From: an uncultured beta proteobacterium
GTDB taxonomy: Bacteria; Pseudomonadota; Gammaproteobacteria; Burkholderiales; Rhodocyclaceae
Length of the DNA stretch: 7,287 nucleotides
Direction: 5' to 3'
Assembly: GCA_903930395.1 (NCBI GenBank)
Contig: CAIYYE010000428.1
Coordinates: 1 to 7,287, forward strand
A program made the translations under genes and the position numbers. The notes under the pieces were generated by a model that did not search any database, was not told where the DNA came from, and saw nothing but the letters and a program-made list of their open reading frames with translations. Of the stretch, positions 1 to 6,342 are shown in pieces (position 1 is the stretch's first letter; each line of letters begins with the position of its first letter).

Positions 1-896
1 AGCACTTCGAAGCCGAGGCTGCGCAGGTCGGCGGTCAGCGTGTCGCGGGTGGCGATGACGGCGCGGCAGCATTGCTCGAAGTACGCCTCGTCTTCCATGG
101 CGGCGACGGCGCCGACGATGGCCAGCCGGTCCAGCGGATAGGAGTTGAAGCTGTTCTTGACGCGTTCCAGCGCCTCGATCAACGCCGGATGGCCGACCGC
201 GAAGCCGACGCGCAGGCCGGCCAGCGAACGCGATTTGGACAACGTATGGACGACGAGCAGATTGTCGTAGCGATCAACGAGTGTGATGGCCGTTTCGCCG
301 CCGAAATCGACGTAGGCTTCATCGACCACAACGACGACGTCCGGGTTGGCCTTGAGGATCTGCTCGATGGCGGCCAGCCCGAGCAGGCGACCGGTCGGCG
401 CGTTCGGGTTGGGGAAGATGATGCCGCCGATTTCATTTTTAGCCGATTTTTCCGGTTCACCGTGGAAGTCGTCCGGATTGATCGAAAAGTCCTCGGCCAG
501 CGGAATGGTCCGGTAATCGACGCCGTACAGGCCGCAATACACCGGGTAGAAGCTGTAGGTGATGTCCGGAAACAGGATCGGCGCCTCGTGCTTGAGCAGC
601 GCCATGAAAACGTGGGCCAGCACTTCGTCCGAACCGTTGCCGATGAAGACCTGTTGCGGCGTCACGGCATGCCGCTTGGCCACTGCAGCCTTGAGCAGAT
701 CGGCATTCGGGTCCGGGTAGAGACGCAGGCGCGCCGCGTCGTCGCCAAGCTCGGCCTGGATTGCCGCCAGCACCTTGGGCGAGGGCGGAAACGGGTTCTC
801 GTTGGTGTTGAGCTTGATCAGGTTGGCGATCTTGGGCTGCTCGCCCGGCACGTAGGGGGTGAGGTCGCGGACGACCTGGCTCCAGAAACGACTCAT
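1..896 (-). CDS. hisC: Histidinol-phosphate aminotransferase, N-terminal part (runs off the left edge)
   Basis: PLP-dependent fold-type I aminotransferase that converts imidazole-acetol phosphate plus glutamate to histidinol phosphate in the cytoplasm. The minus strand is open from an ATG at 896 to the window edge, giving 298 complete codons; the family is about 350-370 residues, so the C-terminal ~60 are missing. Visible motifs are NENPFPPS (residues 32-39), LYPDP (59-63), GNGSDE (86-91), NPNAPTGR (163-170), DEAY with Asp192 and Tyr195 for PLP contacts, and [10 protein letters not shown] with the Schiff-base Lys221. The start is firm: an in-frame TGA lies at 903-905, three codons upstream. 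No strong ribosome binding site is visible. It is transcribed away from hisB, unlike the co-directional order usual in this group. Residues about 143-155 look like a lengthened polar loop just before the cofactor-binding strand. A closely related aminotransferase specificity cannot be excluded, but the his context makes HisC the best call. Confidence 0.93.
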   Translation of the reverse strand, partial: MSRFWSQVVRDLTPYVPGEQPKIANLIKLNTNENPFPPSPKVLAAIQAELGDDAARLRLYPDPNADLLKAAVAKRHAVTPQQVFIGNGSDEVLAHVFMALLKHEAPILFPDITYSFYPVYCGLYGVDYRTIPLAEDFSINPDDFHGEPEKSAKNEIGGIIFPNPNAPTGRLLGLAAIEQILKANPDVVVVVDEAYVDFGGETAITLVDRYDNLLVVHTLSKSRSLAGLRVGFAVGHPALIEALERVKNSFNSYPLDRLAIVGAVAAMEDEAYFEQCCRAVIATRDTLTADLRSLGFEV

Positions 897-974
897 GGGG
901 TTTCACGAAAGGCGTAAAAGTAGGCTGAAATGGTATCATGGCCCTCCGATAAAAGCCTTTTGCAGCCTTCAACC
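897..974. promoter_or_regulatory. Divergent hisC-hisB intergenic region
   Basis: This 78-bp gap separates two divergent genes, so it should hold the 5' control signals of both, unless their promoters lie inside the coding regions. On the plus strand TATCAT at 934-939 is an acceptable -10 hexamer about 35 bp before the hisB ATG, but I see no good -35 at 16-18 bp spacing. On the minus strand I see no convincing hexamer pair. There is no run of His codons and no terminator-like hairpin, so an enteric-type his leader-peptide attenuator is not apparent. This is inferred from position only. Confidence 0.35.
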
Positions 975-1562
975 ATGCGGCAAGCCGAAATTACTCGCAA
1001 TACGCTGGAGACGCAGATCACCGTGCGTCTCAATCTCGATGGCACCGGCCAGGGCAAATTTGCCACCGGCGTGCCTTTCCTCGACCACATGCTCGACCAG
1101 ATTGCCCGGCATGGCCTGATTGATCTTGATATCGTGGCCAATGGCGACCTGCACATCGATGCGCACCACACTGTCGAAGACATCGGCATCACCTTCGGTC
1201 AGGCGCTGGCCAAAGCCTGGGGCGACAAGAAGGGGCTGACCCGCTACGGCCACAGCTACGTGCCGCTCGACGAAGCCCTGTCGCGTGTCGTCATCGACCT
1301 CTCCGGCCGGCCAGGACTGGAACTCAACGTCGAGTTCTCGCGCGCCGTCATCGGCAGCTTCGATGTCGATCTGGTCAGCGAGTTTTTCCATGGCCTGGTC
1401 AATCACGCCGGCATGACGCTGCACATCGACAACCTGCGTGGTCAGAACGCCCACCATCAGGCCGAGACCATCTTCAAGGCCTTCGGTCGCGCCCTGCGCA
1501 TGGCGGTGACGCCTGATCCGCGCATGGCCGGCACCATGCCGTCGACCAAGGGTTCGCTGTGA
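975..1562 (+). CDS. hisB: Imidazoleglycerol-phosphate dehydratase (monofunctional HisB)
   Basis: Dehydrates imidazole-glycerol phosphate to imidazole-acetol phosphate, the substrate of HisC, using a di-manganese centre. The 195-residue product is the normal length of a stand-alone IGPD. Signature motifs are FLDHML (35-40), the metal-binding HHTVED (64-69) and HHQAE (160-164), and the C-terminal STKGSL. There is no N-terminal HAD-type histidinol-phosphatase domain as in the enteric bifunctional HisB, so that activity must be encoded elsewhere. An in-frame ATG at 930 would add 15 residues; I prefer 975 because family members begin at the equivalent of MRQAE and because a -10-like TATCAT overlaps the upstream ATG. 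The ribosome binding site is weak. The gene overlaps hisH by 4 nt and probably heads the plus-strand operon. Confidence 0.96.
   Translation: MRQAEITRNTLETQITVRLNLDGTGQGKFATGVPFLDHMLDQIARHGLIDLDIVANGDLHIDAHHTVEDIGITFGQALAKAWGDKKGLTRYGHSYVPLDEALSRVVIDLSGRPGLELNVEFSRAVIGSFDVDLVSEFFHGLVNHAGMTLHIDNLRGQNAHHQAETIFKAFGRALRMAVTPDPRMAGTMPSTKGSL
1548..1552 (+). promoter_or_regulatory. Ribosome binding site for hisH
   Basis: AAGGG inside the last codons of hisB lies 6 nt before a GTG at 1559. It supports that GTG as the hisH start, in the 4-nt GTGA overlap with the hisB stop. Confidence 0.55.
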
Positions 1563-2206
1563 CCGTTGCGGCCCAGACGATTGCCGTCATCGACTACGGC
1601 ATGGGCAACCTGCGTTCCGTGTCGAAAGCCCTGGAGCATGTCGCCGGCGGCAAGCCGGTCGTGGTGACGGCCGATCCGGCCGTCGTCGCCGCCGCCGAGC
1701 GTGTCGTTTTTCCCGGTCAGGGCGCCATGCCCGACTGCATGGCCGAACTCGACGCCCGTGGCCTGCGCGCTGCCGTTCTGGCGGCTGCCAAGGACAAGCC
1801 TTTTCTCGGCATTTGCGTCGGCGAACAGATGCTGTTCGAACGCAGCGACGAAGGCAATGTCCCGGCCCTCGGCGTTTTTGCCGGCCAGGTCAAACGCTTT
1901 CCCGACGAAAAAATGCATTTGCCGACGGGCGAGCGCCTGAAGGTGCCGCACATGGGCTGGAACGAAGTGCGCCAGACGCCGCATGCCTTGTGGAATGGCA
2001 TTGCCGATGGCGCCCGCTTCTATTTCGTGCACAGCTATTTTGTCGAACCGGCCGATCCGGCGCTGGTCACGGGTTCCTGCACCTATGGCGTCCCCTTTAC
2101 CTGTGCGGTGGGGCGGGATAATATCTTCGCGGTTCAATTCCACCCCGAGAAGAGTGCCCGCGACGGCCTGCAACTCCTGAAAAATTTCGTTGAATGGCGC
2201 CCCTGA
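1559..2206 (+). CDS. hisH: Imidazole glycerol phosphate synthase, glutamine amidotransferase subunit HisH
   Basis: Class I (triad) glutamine amidotransferase that hydrolyses glutamine and channels ammonia to HisF, forming IGP and AICAR from PRFAR. The 215-residue protein shows [10 protein letters not shown] near the N-terminus, the oxyanion strand FPGQGA (51-56), the nucleophile Cys86 in GICVGEQ, and His195 and Glu197 in QFHPEKS. The usual family forms are PGVGA and GICLGMQ; the Gln and Glu variants here fit, from memory, those of other betaproteobacterial HisH proteins, and the catalytic triad is intact. It starts with GTG in a 4-nt overlap with the hisB stop, which suggests translational coupling. 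A 35-bp gap follows before hisA, the only real gap within the his genes. Its partner hisF lies two genes downstream. Confidence 0.96.
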   Translation: MTVAAQTIAVIDYGMGNLRSVSKALEHVAGGKPVVVTADPAVVAAAERVVFPGQGAMPDCMAELDARGLRAAVLAAAKDKPFLGICVGEQMLFERSDEGNVPALGVFAGQVKRFPDEKMHLPTGERLKVPHMGWNEVRQTPHALWNGIADGARFYFVHSYFVEPADPALVTGSCTYGVPFTCAVGRDNIFAVQFHPEKSARDGLQLLKNFVEWRP

Positions 2207-2222
2207 TTCGCTGCTGTCGAAT
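2206..2222 (+). repeat. Small hairpin between hisH and hisA
   Basis: ATTCG (2206-2210) and CGAAT (2218-2222) form a perfect 5-bp inverted repeat with a 7-nt loop, extendable by a G-U pair at 2205/2223. It begins in the hisH stop codon. It has no following T-run, so it is not an intrinsic terminator. Significance is uncertain because stems this short occur by chance. Confidence 0.3.
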
Positions 2223-2241
2223 TTACTCCTCCTAGATCCCC

Positions 2242-2982
2242 ATGCTGATAATTCCCGCGATTGACCTCAAGGACGGCCAATGTGTCCGTCTCAAGCAGGG
2301 CCTGATGGAACAGGCCACTGTCTTTTCCGATAGCCCGGCCGAACAGGCCCGGCACTGGCTGGCGCAAGGCGCCCGTCGCCTGCATCTGGTCGACCTCAAT
2401 GGCGCCTTTGCCGGCAAGCCGAAGAATGCGGCAGCGATCAAGTCCATCCTGGCTGAAGTCGGCGACAAGATTCCGGTCCAGCTCGGCGGCGGCATCCGCG
2501 ACCTCGACACCATTGCAGCCTGTCTCGACGGCGGCTTGTCCTACGTCATCATCGGCACGGCGGCCGTGAAGAACCCCGGCTTCCTGCACGATGCCTGCGT
2601 TGCCTTCCCCGGCCACATCATCGTCGGTCTCGATGCCAAGGACGGCAAGGTGGCGACCGATGGCTGGTCCAAGCTGACCGGCCACGATGTCGTCGATCTG
2701 GCCAAAAAATACGAAGACTACGGCGTCGAGTCCATCATCTACACCGACATCGGTCGCGACGGCATGCTGACCGGCCTCAATATCGACGCCACCGTGCGTC
2801 TGGCCCAGGCGCTGACCATCCCGGTCATCGCTTCCGGCGGCCTCACCGGCTTTGACGACATCCGTGCCCTGTGCGCCGTCGAAGGCGAAGGCGTCGTCGG
2901 TACCATCGCCGGTCGTGCGGTTTACGACGGTTCGCTCGACTTCAAGGCAGCCCAGGAAATGGCCGACGAGTTGGGCGCCTGA
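2242..2982 (+). CDS. hisA: ProFAR isomerase (phosphoribosylformimino-AICAR-phosphate isomerase)
   Basis: A TIM-barrel Amadori isomerase that converts ProFAR to PRFAR, the substrate of HisH-HisF. At 246 residues it is full length. The N-terminal IPAIDLKDG carries catalytic Asp8, and the second acidic residue is Asp131 in GLDAKDG. Phosphate-binding loops are visible at LGGGIRD (81-87) and ASGGL (197-201), and TDIGRDG (168-174) is a conserved family motif. The Trp142 region (DGWS) also matches HisA rather than HisF. The ATG at 2242 is 35 nt after the hisH stop and has no purine-rich Shine-Dalgarno; the leader instead holds a CTCCTCCT tract (2226-2233). The stop overlaps the hisF start by 1 nt (TGATG). 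It is an ancient paralogue of hisF, and part of a phosphate-binding loop is nearly identical between them at DNA level. Confidence 0.97.
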   Translation: MLIIPAIDLKDGQCVRLKQGLMEQATVFSDSPAEQARHWLAQGARRLHLVDLNGAFAGKPKNAAAIKSILAEVGDKIPVQLGGGIRDLDTIAACLDGGLSYVIIGTAAVKNPGFLHDACVAFPGHIIVGLDAKDGKVATDGWSKLTGHDVVDLAKKYEDYGVESIIYTDIGRDGMLTGLNIDATVRLAQALTIPVIASGGLTGFDDIRALCAVEGEGVVGTIAGRAVYDGSLDFKAAQEMADELGA

Positions 2983-3740
2983 TGCTCGCCAAGCGCATCA
3001 TCCCCTGTCTTGACGTGACGGCTGGCCGTGTCGTCAAGGGTACCAATTTTGTCGGTCTGCGCGATGCCGGCGACCCCATCGAAATCGCCCGCCGCTACAA
3101 CGAGCAGGGGGCCGATGAGGTGACTTTTCTCGACATCACGGCGTCCAGCGACCAGCGCGACATCATCCTGCACATCATCGAAGCCTGCGCCGAGCAGGTT
3201 TTCATTCCGCTCACCGTCGGTGGCGGCGTGCGCAAGGTCGAGGATGTGCGTCGCCTGCTCAATGCCGGCGCCGACAAGGTGTCGATGAACACGGCAGCGG
3301 TGCTCAATCCCGATCTGATTTTTGATGCATCGAGCAAGGTTGGTTCGCAGTGCATCGTCGTCGCCATCGACGCCAAGCAGGTGGCCCCCGGACAATGGCA
3401 TGTGTTCACGCACGGCGGCCGCAACGATACCGGCCTCGATGCCATCGAATGGGCGAAAAAGGTTGCAGCGCTGGGCGCAGGGGAAATCCTGCTGACCAGC
3501 ATGGACCGCGACGGCACCAAGAATGGTTTCGACCTCGCCCTGACGCGTGGCGTTTCCGATGCGGTCAGCATCCCGGTCATCGCTTCTGGCGGCGTCGGCA
3601 ATTTGCAGCATCTGGCCGATGGCGTCAGCGAAGGCCGGGCCGATGCAGTCCTGGCTGCATCCATCTTCCATTTTGGCGAATACACCGTGCGCCAGGCCAA
3701 GGAATACATGGCAGCGCGCGGTATCGAAGTCCGCCTGTGA
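2982..3740 (+). CDS. hisF: Imidazole glycerol phosphate synthase, cyclase subunit HisF
   Basis: The TIM-barrel cyclase half of IGP synthase. It uses ammonia from HisH to turn PRFAR into IGP, feeding HisB, and AICAR, which returns to purine synthesis. The 252 residues include [11 protein letters not shown] at the N-terminus with catalytic Asp11, Asp130 in VAIDAK, the phosphate loops TVGGGV (78-83) and ASGGVG (201-206), and SMDRDGT (173-179). The start at 2982 forms a TGATG junction with the hisA stop and matches where the family begins; a longer in-frame reading from 2871 is rejected because it would run through the C-terminal part of hisA. There is no strong Shine-Dalgarno, so reinitiation after hisA is likely. 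The stop overlaps the GTG of hisI. Confidence 0.97.
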   Translation: MLAKRIIPCLDVTAGRVVKGTNFVGLRDAGDPIEIARRYNEQGADEVTFLDITASSDQRDIILHIIEACAEQVFIPLTVGGGVRKVEDVRRLLNAGADKVSMNTAAVLNPDLIFDASSKVGSQCIVVAIDAKQVAPGQWHVFTHGGRNDTGLDAIEWAKKVAALGAGEILLTSMDRDGTKNGFDLALTRGVSDAVSIPVIASGGVGNLQHLADGVSEGRADAVLAASIFHFGEYTVRQAKEYMAARGIEVRL

Positions 3741-4135
3741 GCGATCTCGACAACACTCTGAACTGGCTGGAGGCCCTGAAATGGGACGCCGATGGCATGA
3801 TCCCGGCCATCGCCCAGGACGAAAACGGCCGCGTCGTGATGTTTGCGTACATGAATCGCGACTCGCTTCAGGAAACGCTTAGTTGCGGCAACGCGGTATA
3901 CTGGTCGCGTTCAAGAAAGCGACTGTGGCGCAAGGGCGAGGAATCCGGACATTTCCAGAAAATCCGGTCGATTCGCACCGATTGCGACGGCGACGTGCTG
4001 TTGTTGAGTATTGAACAAGTGGGCGGAATAGCCTGTCATACCGGCCGCGAGAGTTGTTTTTTCAATGAATTGAACGGGGACCGCTGGGTTCCTGCTGATC
4101 CGGTTCTGAAAGACCCGAAGGAAATCTACAAATGA
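3737..4135 (+). CDS. hisI: Phosphoribosyl-AMP cyclohydrolase
   Basis: Opens the adenine ring of PR-AMP to give ProFAR, the third step of histidine synthesis. This is a single-domain, 132-residue zinc/magnesium-dependent PRA-CH, separate from the pyrophosphohydrolase that is fused to it in enteric bacteria. Family motifs are [10 protein letters not shown] (56-65) with the following KGEESG, the metal-binding RTDCDGD (80-86, Asp82, Cys83, Asp84, Asp86), and [10 protein letters not shown] (99-108, with Cys100 and Cys107). The start is a GTG at 3737 in a 4-nt overlap with the hisF stop; the methionines at Met21 and Met35 would cut into the conserved N-terminal helix and strand. It overlaps hisE by ATGA. 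Confidence 0.95.
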   Translation: MSDLDNTLNWLEALKWDADGMIPAIAQDENGRVVMFAYMNRDSLQETLSCGNAVYWSRSRKRLWRKGEESGHFQKIRSIRTDCDGDVLLLSIEQVGGIACHTGRESCFFNELNGDRWVPADPVLKDPKEIYK

Positions 4136-4458
4136 GCACCCATGACATCCTGCACCGTCTCTCCGAGACGCTGGCCTCCCGTCGCAATGCCGATCCGGAG
4201 AAGTCCTACACCGCCAAGCTTTTTTCCGAAGGACCGGATTCGATCCTCAAGAAGATCGGCGAGGAGTGCGCCGAACTGATCATGGCGGGCAAGGAAGGCA
4301 AGCGCCTCAAGGTTGTCTGGGAATCGACGGATGTCATTTATCACGTGCTAGTCCTGCTCGCCTTCTATGGCCTGAGCATCGAGGACGTGTCGCAGGAAAT
4401 GCGTCGCCGCGAAGGCATTTCCGGTATCGACGAAAAGGCGGCACGGGGCACCAAGTGA
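4132..4458 (+). CDS. hisE: Phosphoribosyl-ATP pyrophosphohydrolase
   Basis: Hydrolyses PR-ATP to PR-AMP and pyrophosphate, the second step of histidine synthesis. The 108-residue protein is an all-alpha MazG-like NTP pyrophosphohydrolase with the metal-binding pattern EECAEL (44-49: Glu44, Glu45, Glu48) and ESTDVIYH (64-71: Glu64, Asp67). Length is normal for a stand-alone HisE. AAGGA at 4118-4122, 9 nt before the ATG, is a usable ribosome binding site, and the ATGA overlap with hisI suggests coupling. The stop overlaps the GTG of hinT by 4 nt, so translation may pass directly from the last his gene into hinT. Confidence 0.95.
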   Translation: MSTHDILHRLSETLASRRNADPEKSYTAKLFSEGPDSILKKIGEECAELIMAGKEGKRLKVVWESTDVIYHVLVLLAFYGLSIEDVSQEMRRREGISGIDEKAARGTK

Positions 4459-4805
4459 GCGACTGCATTTTCTGCAAGATCGTCGACGGCAAGATTCCCG
4501 CCAAGAAGGTCTATGAAGACGAGGACATTCTCGCCTTCAACGACATCAGCCCGGCCCGTCCGGTGCATGTGCTGGTCATTCCGAAAAAGCACATCACCTC
4601 GCTGGCGACGGCGACAGCCGACGATACGCTGGTGCTCGGCAAGATTCTTGGCAAGGCCAACGAAATTGCAGTAGCTCAAGGCAGCCCGGACGGTTTCCGG
4701 GTGATCATCAATACAGGACGTGTGGGGCAGCAGGAAGTGCCGCACCTGCACGCGCACATCGTGGGCGGCCCGGACCCGGTCGGACCCATGCTGAAACGAC
4801 TCTAG
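4455..4805 (+). CDS. hinT: HIT-family purine nucleoside phosphoramidase HinT
   Basis: A cytoplasmic Hint-branch histidine-triad hydrolase that cleaves AMP/GMP phosphoramidates and aminoacyl-adenylates; its cellular role is not well defined. The 116-residue protein begins CIFCKIVDG (Cys4 and Cys7, the zinc-type CxxC of many Hint proteins), has the strand HVLVIPKKH (38-46), and ends with the triad HLHAHIVGG (His97, His99, His101; the central His is the expected nucleophile). The start is a GTG at 4455 in a 4-nt overlap with hisE, the only start near the conserved N-terminus. It sits between the his genes and tatABC, an arrangement I recall from other Betaproteobacteria. No functional link to either neighbour follows from sequence. 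Confidence 0.94.
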   Translation: MSDCIFCKIVDGKIPAKKVYEDEDILAFNDISPARPVHVLVIPKKHITSLATATADDTLVLGKILGKANEIAVAQGSPDGFRVIINTGRVGQQEVPHLHAHIVGGPDPVGPMLKRL

Positions 4806-4808
4806 GAG
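4804..4808 (+). promoter_or_regulatory. Strong ribosome binding site for tatA
   Basis: AGGAG 7 nt before the tatA ATG, overlapping the hinT TAG stop. It is the clearest Shine-Dalgarno in the window and contrasts with the lack of one before tatB, in keeping with the higher expression expected of TatA. Confidence 0.75.
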
Positions 4809-4815
4809 ACAAATC

Positions 4816-5049
4816 ATGGGCAGTTTTTCCATCTGGCACTGGCTGATCGTTCTCGTCATCGTCATGCTTGTTTTTGGTACCAAGAAACTTCGTAACGTAG
4901 GCCAGGACCTCGGCGGCGCCGTCAAGGGCTTCAAGGATGGCATGAAGGACGCGACAGCCGGCGACAAACCGGCCGATGCAGCCCAGCCGACCCAGCAGGT
5001 CGGTGGCCAGACCATAGACGTCGAAGTCAAGGAAAAGACGAAGAGCTAG
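4816..5049 (+). CDS. tatA: Twin-arginine translocase pore subunit TatA
   Basis: The small membrane protein that oligomerises to let folded, twin-arginine-signal proteins cross the inner membrane after recruitment by TatBC. The 77 residues hold one N-terminal hydrophobic helix (about 6-20), the conserved Phe20-Gly21 hinge, [14 protein letters not shown] leading into the amphipathic helix (about 23-44), and a charged, low-complexity cytoplasmic tail. The short length and the FGTKKLR hinge, rather than GPERLP, mark it as TatA and not TatB. It follows hinT by 10 nt with a strong ribosome binding site, and a 65-bp gap with a hairpin separates it from tatB. Confidence 0.96.
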   Translation: MGSFSIWHWLIVLVIVMLVFGTKKLRNVGQDLGGAVKGFKDGMKDATAGDKPADAAQPTQQVGGQTIDVEVKEKTKS

Positions 5050-5058
5050 TTGCGAGTC

Positions 5059-5089
5059 GTTAGTCCTTGGCTTTTAGCTAAAGACTGAT
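5059..5089 (+). repeat. Stem-loop in the tatA-tatB gap
   Basis: AGTCCTTGGCT (5062-5072) pairs with AGCTAAAGACT (5076-5086) around a 3-nt TTT loop. There is one C-A mismatch and one G-U pair; the stem extends to 5059/5089 through G-U, U-A and U-G pairs. No T-run follows, so it is not a classical terminator. AGCTAG also flanks it at 5044-5049 and 5097-5102, with AGCTA within the stem. It could limit read-through, stabilise the upstream tatA message or mark a processing site. The structure is read from sequence; the role is inference. Confidence 0.5.
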
Positions 5090-5114
5090 AACCAGCAGCT
5101 AGCGACACATATAT

Positions 5115-5486
5115 ATGTTCGATATCGGCTTTTCCGAATTGATGGTGATCGGCATCGTGGCGCTGATCGTCATCGGCCCCGAGCGCCTGCCCAAGGTGGC
5201 CCGCACGCTCGGGCATCTGCTCGGCCGTGCGCAGCGCTACGTCAATGATGTGAAGTCCGACATCAGTCGTGAAGTGCAGCTCGACGAACTGAAGAAACTC
5301 CAGTCTCAGGTCAGCGATTCGGCCCGTGAACTCGAAAGCTCGGTGCGCCAGGAGTACGACTCGGCGCGCAGTGCCATCGAGGCGCCAGCCAAGGCGGCGG
5401 TGGCCGAACTGGAGTCGACGGCGGCTTCGCTGACGGAAACCTTGCCTGTCGCTGAATCCATCTCCACCGGCAAACCTGCGGCATGA
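5115..5486 (+). CDS. tatB: Twin-arginine translocase receptor subunit TatB
   Basis: Partner of TatC in the receptor complex that binds twin-arginine signal peptides before TatA is recruited. The 123-residue protein begins MFDIGFSELM with Glu8 in the membrane helix (about 6-20), then the hinge GPERLPKVAR (21-30, diagnostic of TatB), a long amphipathic helix (about 23-60), and an Ala/Glu/Ser-rich, probably helical cytoplasmic region. The ATG at 5115 follows an AT-rich ATATAT stretch without a recognisable Shine-Dalgarno, so initiation may be weak. It overlaps tatC by 4 nt (ATGA), which would help keep TatB and TatC near equal amounts. Confidence 0.95.
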   Translation: MFDIGFSELMVIGIVALIVIGPERLPKVARTLGHLLGRAQRYVNDVKSDISREVQLDELKKLQSQVSDSARELESSVRQEYDSARSAIEAPAKAAVAELESTAASLTETLPVAESISTGKPAA

Positions 5487-6328
5487 GCGAAGCGCCGGAA
5501 GACTCCTTCATCTCGCATCTGGTTGAGCTGCGCGACCGCTTGTTGCACAGCCTGATCGCCATCGCCGTCGTCATGGGTGCCCTGTGCCTCTATCCGGGGC
5601 CGGGAGAAATCTACGACATCCTCGCCGCGCCGCTGACCCGCGCCCTGCCGGAAGGCACCAAGATGGTCGCCATTGGCGTCATCACGCCCTTCATGGTGCC
5701 GCTCAAGGTCACGGCCATGGTCGCCTTCGTGCTGGCCCTGCCCTACATTCTTTTCCAGGTCTGGGCCTTCGTGGCGCCAGGTCTGTATGCCCACGAAAAG
5801 CGTTTGGGTATCCCGCTCATCATTTCCAGTACCTTCCTCTTCCTCTCAGGCATGGCATTCTGCTATTTCTTTGTGTTCGGGCAGGTGTTCAGCTTCATCA
5901 ACAGCTTTGCGCCGAAAAGCATTACGCCAGCACCAGACATCGAAGCCTACCTGTCTTTCGTGATGACCATGTTCATGGCCTTCGGTCTCGCTTTCGAAGT
6001 GCCGGTGGCGCTCGTCATGCTCGTCAAGCTCAATGTCGTGACCGTTGAAAAGCTCAAGGAATGGCGCTCGTATTTCATTGTCGGCGCCTTCGTCGTGGCC
6101 GCCGTGGTGACGCCGCCGGACGTTGTATCCCAGCTCGCCCTGGCCATCCCGATGTGCCTTCTCTACGAACTGGGCATACTTGTTTCCCGCATGGTTTCGC
6201 GACCCGCGCCGGAGGAGGTGCCGGAAGCGACGGCAGCAGCTACAGCGGGTGCCGGAAATTCGGCAAGCATGGATGCCGAAATGGACAAGGCGGAAGAAGA
6301 CTTCCGCAAGCTGTCAGACCATCCTTAA
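5483..6328 (+). CDS. tatC: Twin-arginine translocase core subunit TatC
   Basis: The polytopic inner-membrane protein that recognises the twin-arginine motif and organises the translocase. The 281 residues closely follow the E. coli TatC pattern: ISHLVELRDRLL (10-21, with Glu15 and Arg17), QVWAFVAPGLYAHEKR (92-107, with Glu105), YLSFVMTMFMAFG (156-168), FEVPVAL (171-177) and TPPDVVSQ (210-217, Asp213). Six membrane segments are visible, roughly 20-37, 75-97, 110-132, 157-181, 196-210 and 214-235. The cytoplasmic tail from about 240 is Ala/Glu-rich, acidic and longer than in E. coli, as is common in variable tails. The start overlaps the tatB stop by ATGA. It is the last plus-strand gene and meets a minus-strand gene 14 bp later. 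Confidence 0.97.
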   Translation: MSEAPEDSFISHLVELRDRLLHSLIAIAVVMGALCLYPGPGEIYDILAAPLTRALPEGTKMVAIGVITPFMVPLKVTAMVAFVLALPYILFQVWAFVAPGLYAHEKRLGIPLIISSTFLFLSGMAFCYFFVFGQVFSFINSFAPKSITPAPDIEAYLSFVMTMFMAFGLAFEVPVALVMLVKLNVVTVEKLKEWRSYFIVGAFVVAAVVTPPDVVSQLALAIPMCLLYELGILVSRMVSRPAPEEVPEATAAATAGAGNSASMDAEMDKAEEDFRKLSDHP

Positions 6329-6342
6329 TCAAAAATCATTGA

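Noticed and set aside
72..917. Long plus-strand reading frame opposite hisC
   Set aside because: It is the antisense shadow of hisC, which shows all expected family motifs on the minus strand.
897..974. Histidine leader peptide with attenuator upstream of hisB
   Set aside because: No short frame with consecutive His codons and no terminator/antiterminator pair is visible; the gap is only 78 bp.
1709..1829. HisH variants FPGQGA and GICVGEQ as evidence of lost activity
   Set aside because: The Cys-His-Glu triad is intact and these variants match my memory of other betaproteobacterial HisH proteins, so they look like lineage forms.
2871..3740. A longer hisF-frame protein starting at 2871
   Set aside because: It would begin inside hisA with an Arg-rich stretch; the conserved HisF N-terminus starts exactly at 2982.
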